A stretch of 64,000 nt of DNA from Dehalococcoidia bacterium (lineage in GTDB: Bacteria > Chloroflexota > Dehalococcoidia > Lucifugimonadales > UBA3495): assembly GCA_022823505.1 (NCBI GenBank), contig JAJEIA010000001.1, positions 45,800 to 109,799 of the forward strand, read 5' to 3'. The position numbers and the translations under genes are program-made. Shown in pieces: positions 23,513-33,327 of the stretch (its first letter is position 1; every line of letters begins with the position of its first letter). The notes beneath the pieces were generated by a model, which ran no database searches, was not told the DNA's origin, and was given only the letters and a program-made list of their open reading frames with translations.

Positions 23513-23599
23513 GTGGCCGAGTTCTTGAAGTCTCTAACGGAATGGACTCTTAGTGTAGTTAGGTCATTTTCCGAATTCGGCTGGTTTCGAAGTTACTGA
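23513..23599 (+). CDS. Possible 28-residue small ORF
   Basis: A GTG at 23513 opens a frame for 28 residues (MAEFLKSLTE then WTLSVVRSFSEFGWFRSY) ending in TGA, with GAGG about 12 bases upstream. It lies in the A+T-rich stretch after the nuclease-like gene. The predicted peptide is amphipathic with aromatic residues. It could equally be chance. Confidence 0.2.
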   Translation: MAEFLKSLTEWTLSVVRSFSEFGWFRSY

Positions 23600-23654
23600 A
23601 CAAGCATCCCAGCAGTCCTAAGCAACTACGCAAAGAACCAAGGAGGTAACCGAT

Positions 23655-24014
23655 ATGCCACGACAGAACCCAGGCGAACCCTACTACCGGGTAGACTCGC
23701 CGGAAGCGCTGCAGATCCTGCAGGCCGATCCGGAAGGCACCGTCGTAGTCGACGTGCGCCGGGATGACGAATGGGTCACCGGCCACGCCAGCGGGGCGAT
23801 CCACATCAACGTGGACGATCTGCCGGGTCGAATGGACGAAGTGCCGGAGGACAAGAAGCTGCTGTTCATCTGCGCGGCCGGCGTCCGCAGCGGTCTGGCC
23901 TGCGAACTGGCCGCCGCCATGGGCTACGACGCGGAGAACCTGTACAACGTGGACGACGGCACGCCCGCGTGGATCGCCGCCGGCAACCCCACGTCCTACG
24001 GAGAAGACCCGTAA
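23655..24014 (+). CDS. Single-domain rhodanese-like protein
   Basis: This 119-residue cytosolic rhodanese domain can carry sulfane sulfur as a cysteine persulfide. The family pattern is clear: VVVDVRRDDEWVTGHASGAIHIN at about 32-54 and the active-site loop FICAAGVRSG (about 72-81) with its cysteine and a following arginine. The C-terminal GTPAWIAAGNP matches the family end. AGGAGG precedes the ATG by eight bases. It sits between the nuclease-like gene and ahcY, and a role in sulfur handling next to the SAM cycle is plausible. Confidence 0.87.
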   Translation: MPRQNPGEPYYRVDSPEALQILQADPEGTVVVDVRRDDEWVTGHASGAIHINVDDLPGRMDEVPEDKKLLFICAAGVRSGLACELAAAMGYDAENLYNVDDGTPAWIAAGNPTSYGEDP

Positions 24015-24146
24015 CTGACCAGGGACCCGCGAGAGTTCAACGCCGCCGTTTTCAACGGGACGGGCAACCGGGGCTCTTTCATCGAGCGATTGCTGGAAGT
24101 CCTGGCCGCGTCCCGCCTGGCGCACTAGAAAAACGACTACGACTCC

Positions 24147-24244
24147 CGTCATTCCCGCTTGCGCGGGAATCCAAGTGGACGTACATTCGGCTTGCATTCG
24201 TGCCGCATTGGCCATTCCGGGTTCCTGCTTCCGCAGGAACGACG
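24147..24244. repeat. Paired ATTCC hairpin element upstream of ahcY
   Basis: Two oppositely oriented 27-base hairpin units bound 98 bases: the left contains ATTCCCGC-TTGC-GCGGGAAT (24151-24170) and the right GTTCCTGC-TTCC-GCAGGAAC (24221-24240). Outer ends read CGTC and GACG. This paired inverted layout looks like a miniature mobile element and matches the one at 25699-25795. Confidence 0.75.
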
Positions 24245-24250
24245 ATGTAG

Positions 24251-25576
<1,326 letters not shown>

Positions 25577-25617
25577 ACGTAACGGTTCAGACTTAAGGCA
25601 TTCTGCCGCAACCGGAA

Positions 25618-25698
25618 CCATCTACAACCTGAAACGCCCACAACCAGACCCATCCGCAACCACAACCATCCACAACCACAACCATCCACAACTACAAC
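25618..25698. repeat. Imperfect tandem ACAACCAYCC repeat
   Basis: A run of C/A-rich units of the kind CCACAACCACAACCATC repeats about five times between ahcY and metK. It has very few G residues on the plus strand, so a G-rich complement (GGTTGTGGATGG) is produced. No coding function is seen. Confidence 0.75.
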
Positions 25699-25795
25699 CG
25701 TCATTCCTGCGAAAGCAGGAATCCAGAGCCTTGGTGCACCGGCAACGTTCAGCAAGGCAACAACTTCCTGGATACCGGCTTTCACCGGTATGACG
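25699..25795. repeat. Paired ATTCC hairpin element downstream of ahcY
   Basis: The left unit (25699-25725) contains ATTCCTGC-GAAA-GCAGGAAT and the right unit (25769-25795) is its inverted, diverged copy containing ATACCGG...CCGGTAT. Substitutions between the two units are compensatory, so each hairpin is conserved. The total of 97 bases is nearly the same as the upstream element. Confidence 0.78.
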
Positions 25796-25830
25796 GCGCG
25801 TAAGACAACATCATCCGGAGGAACCGAACT

Positions 25831-27072
25831 ATGCCAATCCAGTTTATGACCTCGCCCAAGTACCTGCTCACCTCGGAGTCGGTTACGGAAGGGCACCCCG
25901 ACAAGGTGTGCTACCAGATCTCCGACGCCGTGCTGGACGCCGCCCTCAGCGTCGATCCCATGAGCCGCGTGGCCTGCGAGACCGTGGCCGGCAAGAACCT
26001 GGTCATGGTCACCGGCGAGATCACCACCCAGGCCGACCTGGACTTCGACGCGATTACCCGCCGGACCCTGCTGGAGATCGGTTACACCGACCTCAAGTAC
26101 GGTATCGACGGCCATTCCTGCGGCATCATCCGGAACGCCAGCCAGCAGTCGCCGGACATCAACGCCGGCGTGAGCACCGCCCTGGAGGCCCGCAACAATG
26201 GCTCCGAGGCTGACGCGCGCCGCGCCACCGGCGCCGGCGACCAGGGCATGATGGTCGGGTTCGCCTGCAACGAGACCGACGGCCTGATGCCCCTGACCGT
26301 TGACCTGTCCCACCGCCTGGTGGAGCGCCTGGCCGAGGTCCGCAAGAACGGCACGCTGCCCTACCTGGGCCCCGACGGCAAGAGCCAGGTGACCGTGGAA
26401 TACCGCTACGGCAAGCCGCACCGGGTGGACGCCGTGGTCATCAGCTCGCAGCACGAAGACACCGAAGACCGCGAGGCCTTCAGCAAGCAGATCTATGATG
26501 ACGTTCGCAAGCACGTCATCGAGCCCATCGTGCCGGCCAACCTGCTGGACGCCGACACCAAGATCTTCGTCAACCCCAGCGGTTGGTTCGTGGTCGGCGG
26601 CCCCCAGGGTGACACCGGCCTCACCGGCCGCAAGATCCTGGTGGACACCTACGGCGGCATCGCCCGCCACGGCGGCGGCGCTTTCTCCGGCAAGGACCCG
26701 ACCAAGGTCGACCGCTCCGGCGCCTATGCGGCCCGCTACGTGGCCAAGAACCTGGTCGCCGCCGGGTTCGCCGACCGCCTGGAGGTGCTGGTTTCCTACG
26801 CCATCGGCGTCGCTGAACCCACGTCCGTGGCCATCGAGACCTTCGACACCAACCACATACCCAACGAGAAGATCGAGGAACTGGTTCGCGACCACTTCGA
26901 CCTGCGCCCCGGCGCGATCATCGAGGACCTGCAGCTGCGGCAGCCCATCTACCGCAAGACCGCGGCTTACGGCCACTTCGGTCGCACCGACCTCGACCTC
27001 CCCTGGGAACGCACCGACAAGGCCGAGACCCTGAAGCAAGCGGCGGCCGCCGTTGCCACCGCCGGCGACTAG
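25831..27072 (+). CDS. metK: S-adenosylmethionine synthetase
   Basis: MetK makes SAM from methionine and ATP, a two-step reaction releasing phosphate and pyrophosphate. The 413-residue protein shows [24 protein letters not shown] (in part) at the N-terminus, [16 protein letters not shown] with the ATP-binding GAGDQG motif, and [22 protein letters not shown], the phosphate-binding signature. GGAGG lies nine bases before the ATG. It is the last gene of the SAM-cycle group. No second riboswitch precedes it, so it may be controlled separately from mtnA. Confidence 0.96.
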   Translation: MPIQFMTSPKYLLTSESVTEGHPDKVCYQISDAVLDAALSVDPMSRVACETVAGKNLVMVTGEITTQADLDFDAITRRTLLEIGYTDLKYGIDGHSCGIIRNASQQSPDINAGVSTALEARNNGSEADARRATGAGDQGMMVGFACNETDGLMPLTVDLSHRLVERLAEVRKNGTLPYLGPDGKSQVTVEYRYGKPHRVDAVVISSQHEDTEDREAFSKQIYDDVRKHVIEPIVPANLLDADTKIFVNPSGWFVVGGPQGDTGLTGRKILVDTYGGIARHGGGAFSGKDPTKVDRSGAYAARYVAKNLVAAGFADRLEVLVSYAIGVAEPTSVAIETFDTNHIPNEKIEELVRDHFDLRPGAIIEDLQLRQPIYRKTAAYGHFGRTDLDLPWERTDKAETLKQAAAAVATAGD

Positions 27073-27185
27073 CAACCGGCGCCTCCCATCAGCGTGAATC
27101 GCGCCCCTTTCCGTACGCGGTGAGGGGTGTACTTCTGTCAAAAGCGCAGTGACACGTCGATTCGCGGAAACCGGTAACGAGTCGA

Positions 27186-27215
27186 TTGCTGTTTGGCTGG
27201 ACCCGCCGCTAGAAT
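27186..27215 (+). promoter_or_regulatory. Putative promoter TTGCTG-N18-TAGAAT
   Basis: TTGCTG at 27186-27191 and TAGAAT at 27210-27215 are 18 bases apart and lie about 52 bases before the RDD gene, in the gap after metK. It is a reasonable but not exact match. Confidence 0.45.
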
Positions 27216-27267
27216 TGTACCCACCCTTTGCCATTGCATACCTCAACCAGTCATGTAGCGGTAGTTC

Positions 27268-27708
27268 ATGGATAGAGTTATTCCTCTACGCCGGTTCGTG
27301 TCCTGGCTCATCGACCGGCTGCTGTTCCTCGCCGCTGCCATCGTGGTCGTGTGGGTCATCCAGAAGCTGGGGTCGCCAGGTCCTGATGCCATCGATTTTG
27401 ACGTCTACGACTTTTTGGCGATCCAGGTGCCGCTGGCTCTGCTGGTTACCTACATCCTGTGGTTCGGCATAATCATCAAGTTCGGCCCGCCGGGGCGCCG
27501 CCTGACGGGCACCGACGTCAAGCGGAGGCGCGGCGGCAACGCGAGCTGGTGGATGAAGGGGCTTCGCGCCGGGGTCAAATTCCTGTTGCACCTGACGCTC
27601 ATCGGCTTCTTCGTCGACGCGTTCTTCATTCTGAAAGACCGTAACGAGAGGCGGTCGATTCCCGACCGCGTTGCCGGCACGGTGATTGCCCGCCGCCGTT
27701 GGCGCTGA
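27268..27708 (+). CDS. RDD-family membrane protein
   Basis: This 146-residue protein has RDD-domain character: an N-terminal LRRFVSWLIDRLLFLAAAIV with the R..D pattern in the first helix, a second helix VPLALLVTYILWFGIII, a loop GPPGRRLTGTDVKRR resembling the family G-x-T-G-K-x-L region, and a third hydrophobic segment with ERRSIPDRVAGTVIARR. RDD proteins are small membrane proteins, some linked to sodium/proton exchange; the function here is unknown. A shorter relative lies at 30222. Confidence 0.7.
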   Translation: MDRVIPLRRFVSWLIDRLLFLAAAIVVVWVIQKLGSPGPDAIDFDVYDFLAIQVPLALLVTYILWFGIIIKFGPPGRRLTGTDVKRRRGGNASWWMKGLRAGVKFLLHLTLIGFFVDAFFILKDRNERRSIPDRVAGTVIARRRWR

Positions 27709-27715
27709 CCCCCGG

Positions 27716-27724
27716 TGCTATAAT
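27716..27724 (+). promoter_or_regulatory. Extended -10 promoter TGC-TATAAT, leaderless layout
   Basis: TGCTATAAT is followed six bases later by the phosphohexomutase ATG. With normal initiation 6-8 bases after the hexamer, the transcript would begin at the start codon and carry no ribosome-binding site. The region upstream lacks a convincing -35. Confidence 0.6.
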
Positions 27725-27730
27725 CCGGGC

Positions 27731-29143
27731 ATGACCTCTCCCATCAAGTTCGGAACCGACGGTTGGCGCGGGATCATCGCGGACGATTTCACCTTCGCCA
27801 ACGTGGCGCGTTGCTCGCAGGGGCTGGCCGACTACCTGCGGATTGACGGGTCGGCCGGCAACGGCCTGGTGGTGGGATACGACACCCGCTTCGCCTCCCG
27901 GGAGTTCGCGGAGACCGTGGCGTCGGTTGTCGCGGGCAACGGAATCTCGGTCATGCTGTGCCGGGAACCCGCGCCGACGCCGGTGGTCAGCCATCAGGTG
28001 GTGCACAGCGGGGCGGCCGGCGGCGTGGTCATCACGTCCAGCCACAACCCGGCGGCCTGGAGCGGGTTCAAGTTCAAGTCCGCCCAGGGCGGCAGCGCCA
28101 GCCAGGCCATGACGGACACGCTGGAACTGTGCATTGAATCGGCGAGACCACCGCGCACCGTGTCCCTTGCCGACGCTCGATCCGCCGGCCTGGTAGAAGA
28201 CATCGACCCCGTGCCGGCATACCGCGAGGCCATCGCCGGACTGGTCAACCTGGACGCAATTCGCGCCGCCGGCCTCGACGTGCTGGTGGACGCCATGCAC
28301 GGCGCCGGCGCGGGTTTCATCCCCGGGATGCTGCAGGGCGGAACCACCACCGTCACCGAGCTGCGGTCAGAGGTGAACCCGTCGTTCCCCGGCATGGCCC
28401 AGCCGGAGCCCATCGAGCACAACCTGGGCGACCTGTGCCGCCGCGTGCCCGGCGTTGGGGCATCAGCGGGCCTTGCGCTGGATGGCGACGCAGACCGTAT
28501 CGGGCTGGTTGACGAGAGCGGGCGGTTCGTGAGCACGCTGGAAGTGTTCTCCCTGCTGGCGCTGTACCTGCTGGAACGCGGCGATCGCGGCGCGCTGGTG
28601 AAGGGCGTCACCGCTTCCGTGATGCTGAACAAGCTGGCGCAGCGGTACAGCGTGGACATCGCCGAGATGCCGGTGGGCTTCAAGAACATCGGCCCGCGCT
28701 TCCAGGCTGACGACGCGCTGCTGGGCGGCGAGGAGAGCGGCGGCTATGCCTTCCGCGGCCACATCCCGGAGCGGGACGGGATCCTCAGCGGGCTGTTGCT
28801 GCTGGAATACATGGCTATCGCCGGGCTGACCGCCTCCGGCATGGTCCGCCATCTTTTTGACCTGGTAGGTGAGCACCACTACCAGCGGCGGGACGTGGGC
28901 TTCGACCCGGCGCAGCGGCCGGCGATCATGGACCGGCTGTCCGGCGAGCCGCTCACCGAGTTGGCCGGCATGGCAGTCCGCAGCATGGATGAAATCGACG
29001 GGCGCCGCTGGATGCTGGACGCCGGCTGGGTCGCCGCCCGGTTCTCGGGAACCGAACCGCTGCTGCGCATCTACTGCGAGGCCGACACCACGGCCAACGT
29101 GACGCGCCTGCTGGACGCGATGCAGGCGCACCTGGGCGTCTGA
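27731..29143 (+). CDS. Phosphoglucomutase/phosphomannomutase family protein
   Basis: This 470-residue alpha-D-phosphohexomutase moves phosphate between C1 and C6 of a hexose phosphate. KFGTDGWRG starts the protein, the active serine is Ser104 in ITSSHNP, the metal loop is DGDADR (Asp251, Asp253, Asp255), the sugar loop GGEESGGYAF lies near residue 335, and a C-terminal RFSGTEPLLRIY holds the phosphate. ATG at 27731 was chosen because the -10 element ends six bases before it. It may act on glucose, mannose or glucosamine phosphates. Confidence 0.92.
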   Translation: MTSPIKFGTDGWRGIIADDFTFANVARCSQGLADYLRIDGSAGNGLVVGYDTRFASREFAETVASVVAGNGISVMLCREPAPTPVVSHQVVHSGAAGGVVITSSHNPAAWSGFKFKSAQGGSASQAMTDTLELCIESARPPRTVSLADARSAGLVEDIDPVPAYREAIAGLVNLDAIRAAGLDVLVDAMHGAGAGFIPGMLQGGTTTVTELRSEVNPSFPGMAQPEPIEHNLGDLCRRVPGVGASAGLALDGDADRIGLVDESGRFVSTLEVFSLLALYLLERGDRGALVKGVTASVMLNKLAQRYSVDIAEMPVGFKNIGPRFQADDALLGGEESGGYAFRGHIPERDGILSGLLLLEYMAIAGLTASGMVRHLFDLVGEHHYQRRDVGFDPAQRPAIMDRLSGEPLTELAGMAVRSMDEIDGRRWMLDAGWVAARFSGTEPLLRIYCEADTTANVTRLLDAMQAHLGV

Positions 29144-29156
29144 TAGGACCGTCTCC

Positions 29157-30122
29157 ATGCTCCGTACTCGCTTTACCGACCTGCTGGGGTTGTCGCTCCC
29201 GGTGATGAACGCGCCGATGAGCAACCACAGCGGGGGCAGACTGGCGGCGGCGGTGTCGGAGGCCGGCGGTTTGGGTACCTTCGGCGCCAGCAACGGTTTG
29301 GGCGCAGACTGGCTGCGGGAACAGATAGCCTACGTGCGGGGTGTCACGGACCGGCCGTTTGGGGTGGGGTTCATCACCCAGCTCATCGAACCCGACCCGG
29401 AGAACTTCGAGATCGTATTGGACAACGGAGTCTCCGTGGTGATCTTCTCGTTCACCGACCCGCAGCCCTGGCTGGGCCGGGCTCGGGACGCGGGTGCAAT
29501 CACCGTCTGCCAGGTGCAGTCCCTGGAGCTGGCCCAAATGGCCGCCGATGGCGGCGCGGACGTACTGATGGTTCAGGGCAACGAGGCCGGCGGACACACC
29601 GGCGGGATGAACCTGTTGCCCCTGCTGGTGGCCGTGGTGGAGAAGTATCCGCAGCTTCCGGTGCTGGCGGCGGGAGGGATCACCACCGGCCGCGCCCTGG
29701 CTGCCGTATTGGCGGCCGGGGCCGACGGCGCGTCGCTGGGGACGGCCCTGCTGGCGACACCGGAGGCGGTGGAGGTGCCGGACGCTTTCAAGGAGCGCGT
29801 CGTGCTCTCCGACGGCCAGGATACGGCCTTCACGCGTCTGTACGATCTGTTGGGAGACACGCCCTGGCCGAACGGGATCGCCGGGCGGGTTTACCGGAAC
29901 CGCCTGGTACGGGAGTGGGACGGCCGGGACGACGCGATAGCGGAGCGGCGGGAGGAGTTGGCGTCCGACGTTGCCGCCGCCCGGGCGCGGCACGACCCCG
30001 AGGTCGCATCGGTTTACATGGGTCAGGGTGCGGGCGCGGTTAACGCCATCCGGCCAGCCGCCGAGGTGATCGACGGCATTTGCTGCGAGGCGGAGAATCT
30101 GTTGTCCAACCTCAAGGTGTGA
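29157..30122 (+). CDS. Nitronate monooxygenase family protein
   Basis: This 321-residue FMN-dependent TIM-barrel protein belongs to the 2-nitropropane dioxygenase/nitronate monooxygenase family, which oxidises nitronates; relatives include enoyl-ACP reductases. Evident motifs are LSLPVMNAPMS at the N-terminus, GVGFITQL, the GNEAGGHTGG loop (about 141-150) carrying the conserved histidine, and VLAAGGITTGRALAAVLAAGADGASLGTALLATPE (in part) at the phosphate-binding end. It starts 13 bases after the phosphohexomutase stop, so the two may be co-transcribed. Confidence 0.87.
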   Translation: MLRTRFTDLLGLSLPVMNAPMSNHSGGRLAAAVSEAGGLGTFGASNGLGADWLREQIAYVRGVTDRPFGVGFITQLIEPDPENFEIVLDNGVSVVIFSFTDPQPWLGRARDAGAITVCQVQSLELAQMAADGGADVLMVQGNEAGGHTGGMNLLPLLVAVVEKYPQLPVLAAGGITTGRALAAVLAAGADGASLGTALLATPEAVEVPDAFKERVVLSDGQDTAFTRLYDLLGDTPWPNGIAGRVYRNRLVREWDGRDDAIAERREELASDVAAARARHDPEVASVYMGQGAGAVNAIRPAAEVIDGICCEAENLLSNLKV

Positions 30123-30221
30123 CCCACCGGGCGCCCGGCCAGCGTCGGGCTTGCCGCGCCGGCACCTGGGATGGTTGAACCGGACGCCGAGACGCAACGT
30201 ATTGGATAGTGAGGGTATGCC

Positions 30222-30554
30222 ATGGAATACGCAACGCCGGTACGGCGCCTGTTCGCCAATGTGCTCGATTGGGTTCTGTTCTTTTTGACGCTGGTTATTG
30301 GCTATATCATCTGGTGGCTCATTGTCCTGGGGAGAGGACAGACTCCAGGCAAACAGTTGCTGGGGATTCGCGCCATAAAGCGCGACGGAGACCTGTCGGG
30401 ATGGGGCAACACGTTCGTACGCGAGGTTGTCAAAACGGTGGCCCACTGGTTCGTCATAGGTTTTTTTGCCGATGTAATCCTGCTGCTCACCGATGACGAC
30501 GAACACCGGTCGCTTTCGGATCGGGTGGCCGATACGGTCGTAGTCCGCACCTAG
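30222..30554 (+). CDS. Short RDD-family membrane protein
   Basis: This is a 110-residue RDD protein with two clear helices, VLDWVLFFLTLVIGYIIWWLIV and a second at FVIGFFADVILLL. Between them lies GRGQTPGKQLLGIRAIKRDG, the diagnostic RDD loop (G-x-T-P-G-K-x-x-L-G-I). The end RSLSDRVADTVVV is also family-typical. It is related to but clearly shorter than the RDD gene at 27268. Function unknown. Confidence 0.82.
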   Translation: MEYATPVRRLFANVLDWVLFFLTLVIGYIIWWLIVLGRGQTPGKQLLGIRAIKRDGDLSGWGNTFVREVVKTVAHWFVIGFFADVILLLTDDDEHRSLSDRVADTVVVRT

Positions 30555-30636
30555 CCCCGCCCGACATACCGGGGCATTCGAACGCAGCCACAGACGATAA
30601 TCAGAAAGCCTACGCAGTGCTCACTGGGGGAATACC

Positions 30637-31560
30637 ATGACCACTCCAGCCGAAACCCAGACCGCTGCCACCTCCATCTGGGACCGCCTTCCCGTCAGCC
30701 GCAGCATTGCGCTGGCGGCGCTGATCGCCGCTGTTGCTTACGCCATCGCGGTGGTTGGGGCGCTGCTGTTACGGAGTACGGAGGGCATCGACGGCGTGAA
30801 CCGGTTCGTCGAGTTGCTGTCCGGGTCCTCGGGCACCGGCCTCAGCAACGTGGGCATCAAGCTCGGGTTTGCCTACGCGGTGGGCGCCGCTTCGGCCGTC
30901 AACCCGTGCGGATTCGCCATGCTGCCCGCCTACCTGGGCCTGTACGTGAGTGGCGGCAGCGGGCAACAGGAGACCCGCCGCCCCGTCGTACTGGTGGCGC
31001 GGGCGATAATGGTGGGTCTGACTGTGTCCGCGGGGTTCGTGGTGCTTTTTGGACTGGTGGGCCTGGTCCTGGGGTTCGGTTCCCAGGCCATCGTGGTCGC
31101 TGCGTTGCCCTACGTGGGCCTGGCCATCGGGATCCTGCTGATCGGAGCCGGCGCGTTCATGGCCGGTGGCGGGAAGATCTACACCAGCCTGGCGCAGCGG
31201 GCGGCGTCCCGTGTCGGAGACCCCAGCCAGATGAACCTGCCCGGCTACCTGCTGTTCGGAGTGAGCTACGGTCTGGCGTCGCTGAGTTGCACGCTGCCGC
31301 TGTTCCTGGCGGTGCTGGGCGTGGGCGCGGGATTGTCCTCGGGGTGGCTGGACACCCTAGGGCAGTTCGTGCTGTACGCGGCCGGCATGGGCAGCGTTAT
31401 CATGGCGCTGACCCTGGGCATGGCACTGGCCCGCTCAGTGATGGTCCGGTGGATGCGTGCGATACTGCCCTACGTGGGCGTGGTGGGGGCCTGGCTGATG
31501 GTGGTGGCCGGCGTGTACATCATGTTCTACTGGCTGACCATCGGGCGCGACCTTTTCTAG
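30637..31560 (+). CDS. CcdA/DsbD-type membrane thiol-disulfide transporter
   Basis: This 307-residue integral membrane protein has about seven helices. Two cysteines in conserved helix contexts, NPCGFAMLPAYLG (about 89-101) and SLSCTLPLFLAVLG (about 214-227), are the redox pair of the CcdA/DsbD transmembrane domain, which moves reducing power across the membrane for cytochrome c maturation or disulfide repair. No thioredoxin-like partner gene is adjacent. A GGGGG stretch lies about six bases before the ATG. Confidence 0.87.
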   Translation: MTTPAETQTAATSIWDRLPVSRSIALAALIAAVAYAIAVVGALLLRSTEGIDGVNRFVELLSGSSGTGLSNVGIKLGFAYAVGAASAVNPCGFAMLPAYLGLYVSGGSGQQETRRPVVLVARAIMVGLTVSAGFVVLFGLVGLVLGFGSQAIVVAALPYVGLAIGILLIGAGAFMAGGGKIYTSLAQRAASRVGDPSQMNLPGYLLFGVSYGLASLSCTLPLFLAVLGVGAGLSSGWLDTLGQFVLYAAGMGSVIMALTLGMALARSVMVRWMRAILPYVGVVGAWLMVVAGVYIMFYWLTIGRDLF

Positions 31561-31674
31561 GCTGAACTTGGAGCCTCTCCCGGACTGACACGATGAATAG
31601 GATGCTGGGCAATGCCGTCGCGGCGTTCCTATCACGGCAGGATACCGGCATCCGGAGCGCAGGCAATACGCAAT

Positions 31675-31707
31675 GAAATCCTGTATATCCCGTGCATCGA
31701 TTTAAAA
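31675..31707. repeat. CCTGTATATCC...GCATCGAT repeat, copy 1
   Basis: The core is GAAATCCTGTATATCC followed by CGTGCATCGATTTAAAA. A similar 35-base sequence lies at 46251-46285 between ribosomal genes, with one insertion and a few substitutions. The rest of the 277-base gap 31561-31837 shows no gene. Confidence 0.55.
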
Positions 31708-31837
31708 CTGCCCCCGTGGCCGCATAAGGCGGGAACGTGTGCGGCGAAGGCACGCGTGGACTTGGCACCTGGTCTCGACTATCATTGGGCCTGTCAAACG
31801 CTTCGGCGCAACAGCGATACAGGGAGGTCCAGGGGCA

Positions 31838-33097
31838 ATGGCGGAGAAGGGAATTCTCGACGGGGTTAGAGTCCTTACCCTGGAGCAGGTGCATGCGCTG
31901 CCGTGGGGGACGGGATTCCTTGCGGATCTGGGCGCTGATGTCATCCGCGTCGAAAGCCCTGACCACCTGCAGGACCGCAAATCCGGCCCCTTTCCCGGAG
32001 GAACTCCGGGTGAAGAGTGGTGGAACGAAGCCGGCAACCTGGTCTATTACGGCACCCGCAACAAGCGCAGCCTGTGCATGGTCGTGACCAACCCGCGAGG
32101 CAAGGAAGTATTTCTCAAGCTGGTGGAGAAAGCTGACATCGTGACCGACAACTTCCGTCCCGGCACCATGCAGCGGTTCGGGTTCGACCATGACAGCCTC
32201 TCCGCAATCAACCCCCGCATCATTACCCTCAGCAGCACCGCTTACGGGTACACTGGACCCTGGCGGCGGGCCGGCTCCCGGGCCCGTACCGTTGATGCCG
32301 CCTGTGGCTTGTCCTACCTGACCGGCTACGAGGGCGGCCCTTCCATGCGGGCCAGCCCCAACTACATGGATCATTCCGTAGGCAACAACGTGGCCTATGC
32401 CCTGCTGCTGGCCCTGTACCAGCGCAACAAGACGGGCAAGGGCATGCGGGTTGACCTCACCATGCTGGAAACCGGGGTATCTTCGGTGGGACCGGCCATC
32501 CTGGAGGCGCAGCGGGGCATAACCCGCGATCGTTTGGGCTGCGCCCACTGGTGGAAGGCGCCGCACAACGTGTATCCGGCCAGGGACGACGACCGTTGGA
32601 TAGTCATCGTCGTGTCGTCCGACACAGAATGGGAATCGCTGAAGGAAGCAATGGGCAGGCCCCAATGGGCCGAGGGGGCCAAGTTCGACACCGCTTTAGC
32701 CCGCTGGCGCAACCGCCATGAACTGGACGAGTTAATCGGCAACTGGACCTCCCAGCACGACGATCTGGAGCTGGCACGGAGGTTGCAGGGACTGGGCATC
32801 GCCGCCGGTTCGGCGATGACCGCCGAGGACCTGGTAAACGACGCTCATCTGCGGGAACGCGGCTATTTGTGGGAGTTCTCCAACCCTCAGGCCCCGGCAG
32901 TTGGTTCCCGTCTGTTCGCCGGACGCCCCTTCATGGACCCCGGTAATCCCATGTCAATTGCGAAGGTAGCGGGATTGGGAGAGGACAACGAGACGATACT
33001 GGCAGAGCTGGCCGGGTTGTCGCCGGCGGAAATAGGGGAGTTGGAATCCGAAGGCGTGGTTTTTGGCGCACCCCGGCCCGACGAACCCAGGCCGTAA
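31838..33097 (+). CDS. CaiB/BaiF family CoA-transferase, copy 1
   Basis: This 419-residue family III CoA-transferase moves CoA between carboxylic acids. ILDGVRVLTLEQVHALPWGTGFLADLGADVIRVE (in part) is the classic N-terminus, DNFRPGTMQRFGFD follows, and Asp153 in RARTVDAACGLSYLTG is at the position of the catalytic aspartate. RVDLTMLETG and LRERGYLWE are also family-typical. ATG at 31838 has GGAGG and AGGGG upstream. The substrate is unknown. A homologue lies 230 bases downstream. Confidence 0.88.
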   Translation: MAEKGILDGVRVLTLEQVHALPWGTGFLADLGADVIRVESPDHLQDRKSGPFPGGTPGEEWWNEAGNLVYYGTRNKRSLCMVVTNPRGKEVFLKLVEKADIVTDNFRPGTMQRFGFDHDSLSAINPRIITLSSTAYGYTGPWRRAGSRARTVDAACGLSYLTGYEGGPSMRASPNYMDHSVGNNVAYALLLALYQRNKTGKGMRVDLTMLETGVSSVGPAILEAQRGITRDRLGCAHWWKAPHNVYPARDDDRWIVIVVSSDTEWESLKEAMGRPQWAEGAKFDTALARWRNRHELDELIGNWTSQHDDLELARRLQGLGIAAGSAMTAEDLVNDAHLRERGYLWEFSNPQAPAVGSRLFAGRPFMDPGNPMSIAKVAGLGEDNETILAELAGLSPAEIGELESEGVVFGAPRPDEPRP

Positions 33098-33132
33098 TTC
33101 ATGCGCCGGGGCACACGAACAATCGCGAAGAC

Positions 33133-33273
33133 AGAGCTTGTGCAAAGTCCATCCCGGCGGAAACTGTCAGAAGCAGGACTACCAGGATTAGGGGATTTAC
33201 GGGATTTATTAACATCCTGAAAATCCCAAAATCCGCCAAATCCTGATTCTGACAATGACTTTACACAAGCCCT
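33133..33273. repeat. CGTCAGAA-type palindromic element, copy 2
   Basis: Inner ends TGTCAGAAGCAGGA (33165-33178) and TCCTGATTCTGACA (33241-33254) match at 13 of 14 positions, and the middle pairs imperfectly (GGGATTTA against AAATCCC). Outside them, 18-base flanks AGAGCTTGTGCAAAGTCC and TGACTTTACACAAGCCCT are inverted repeats as well (15 of 18). The element fills most of the gap between two CoA-transferase genes. Confidence 0.82.
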
Positions 33274-33327
33274 GACCAGAAGAGCAGCAATATCAGTATT
33301 CATGGATAAGCAATTGTTGGAGAGACC

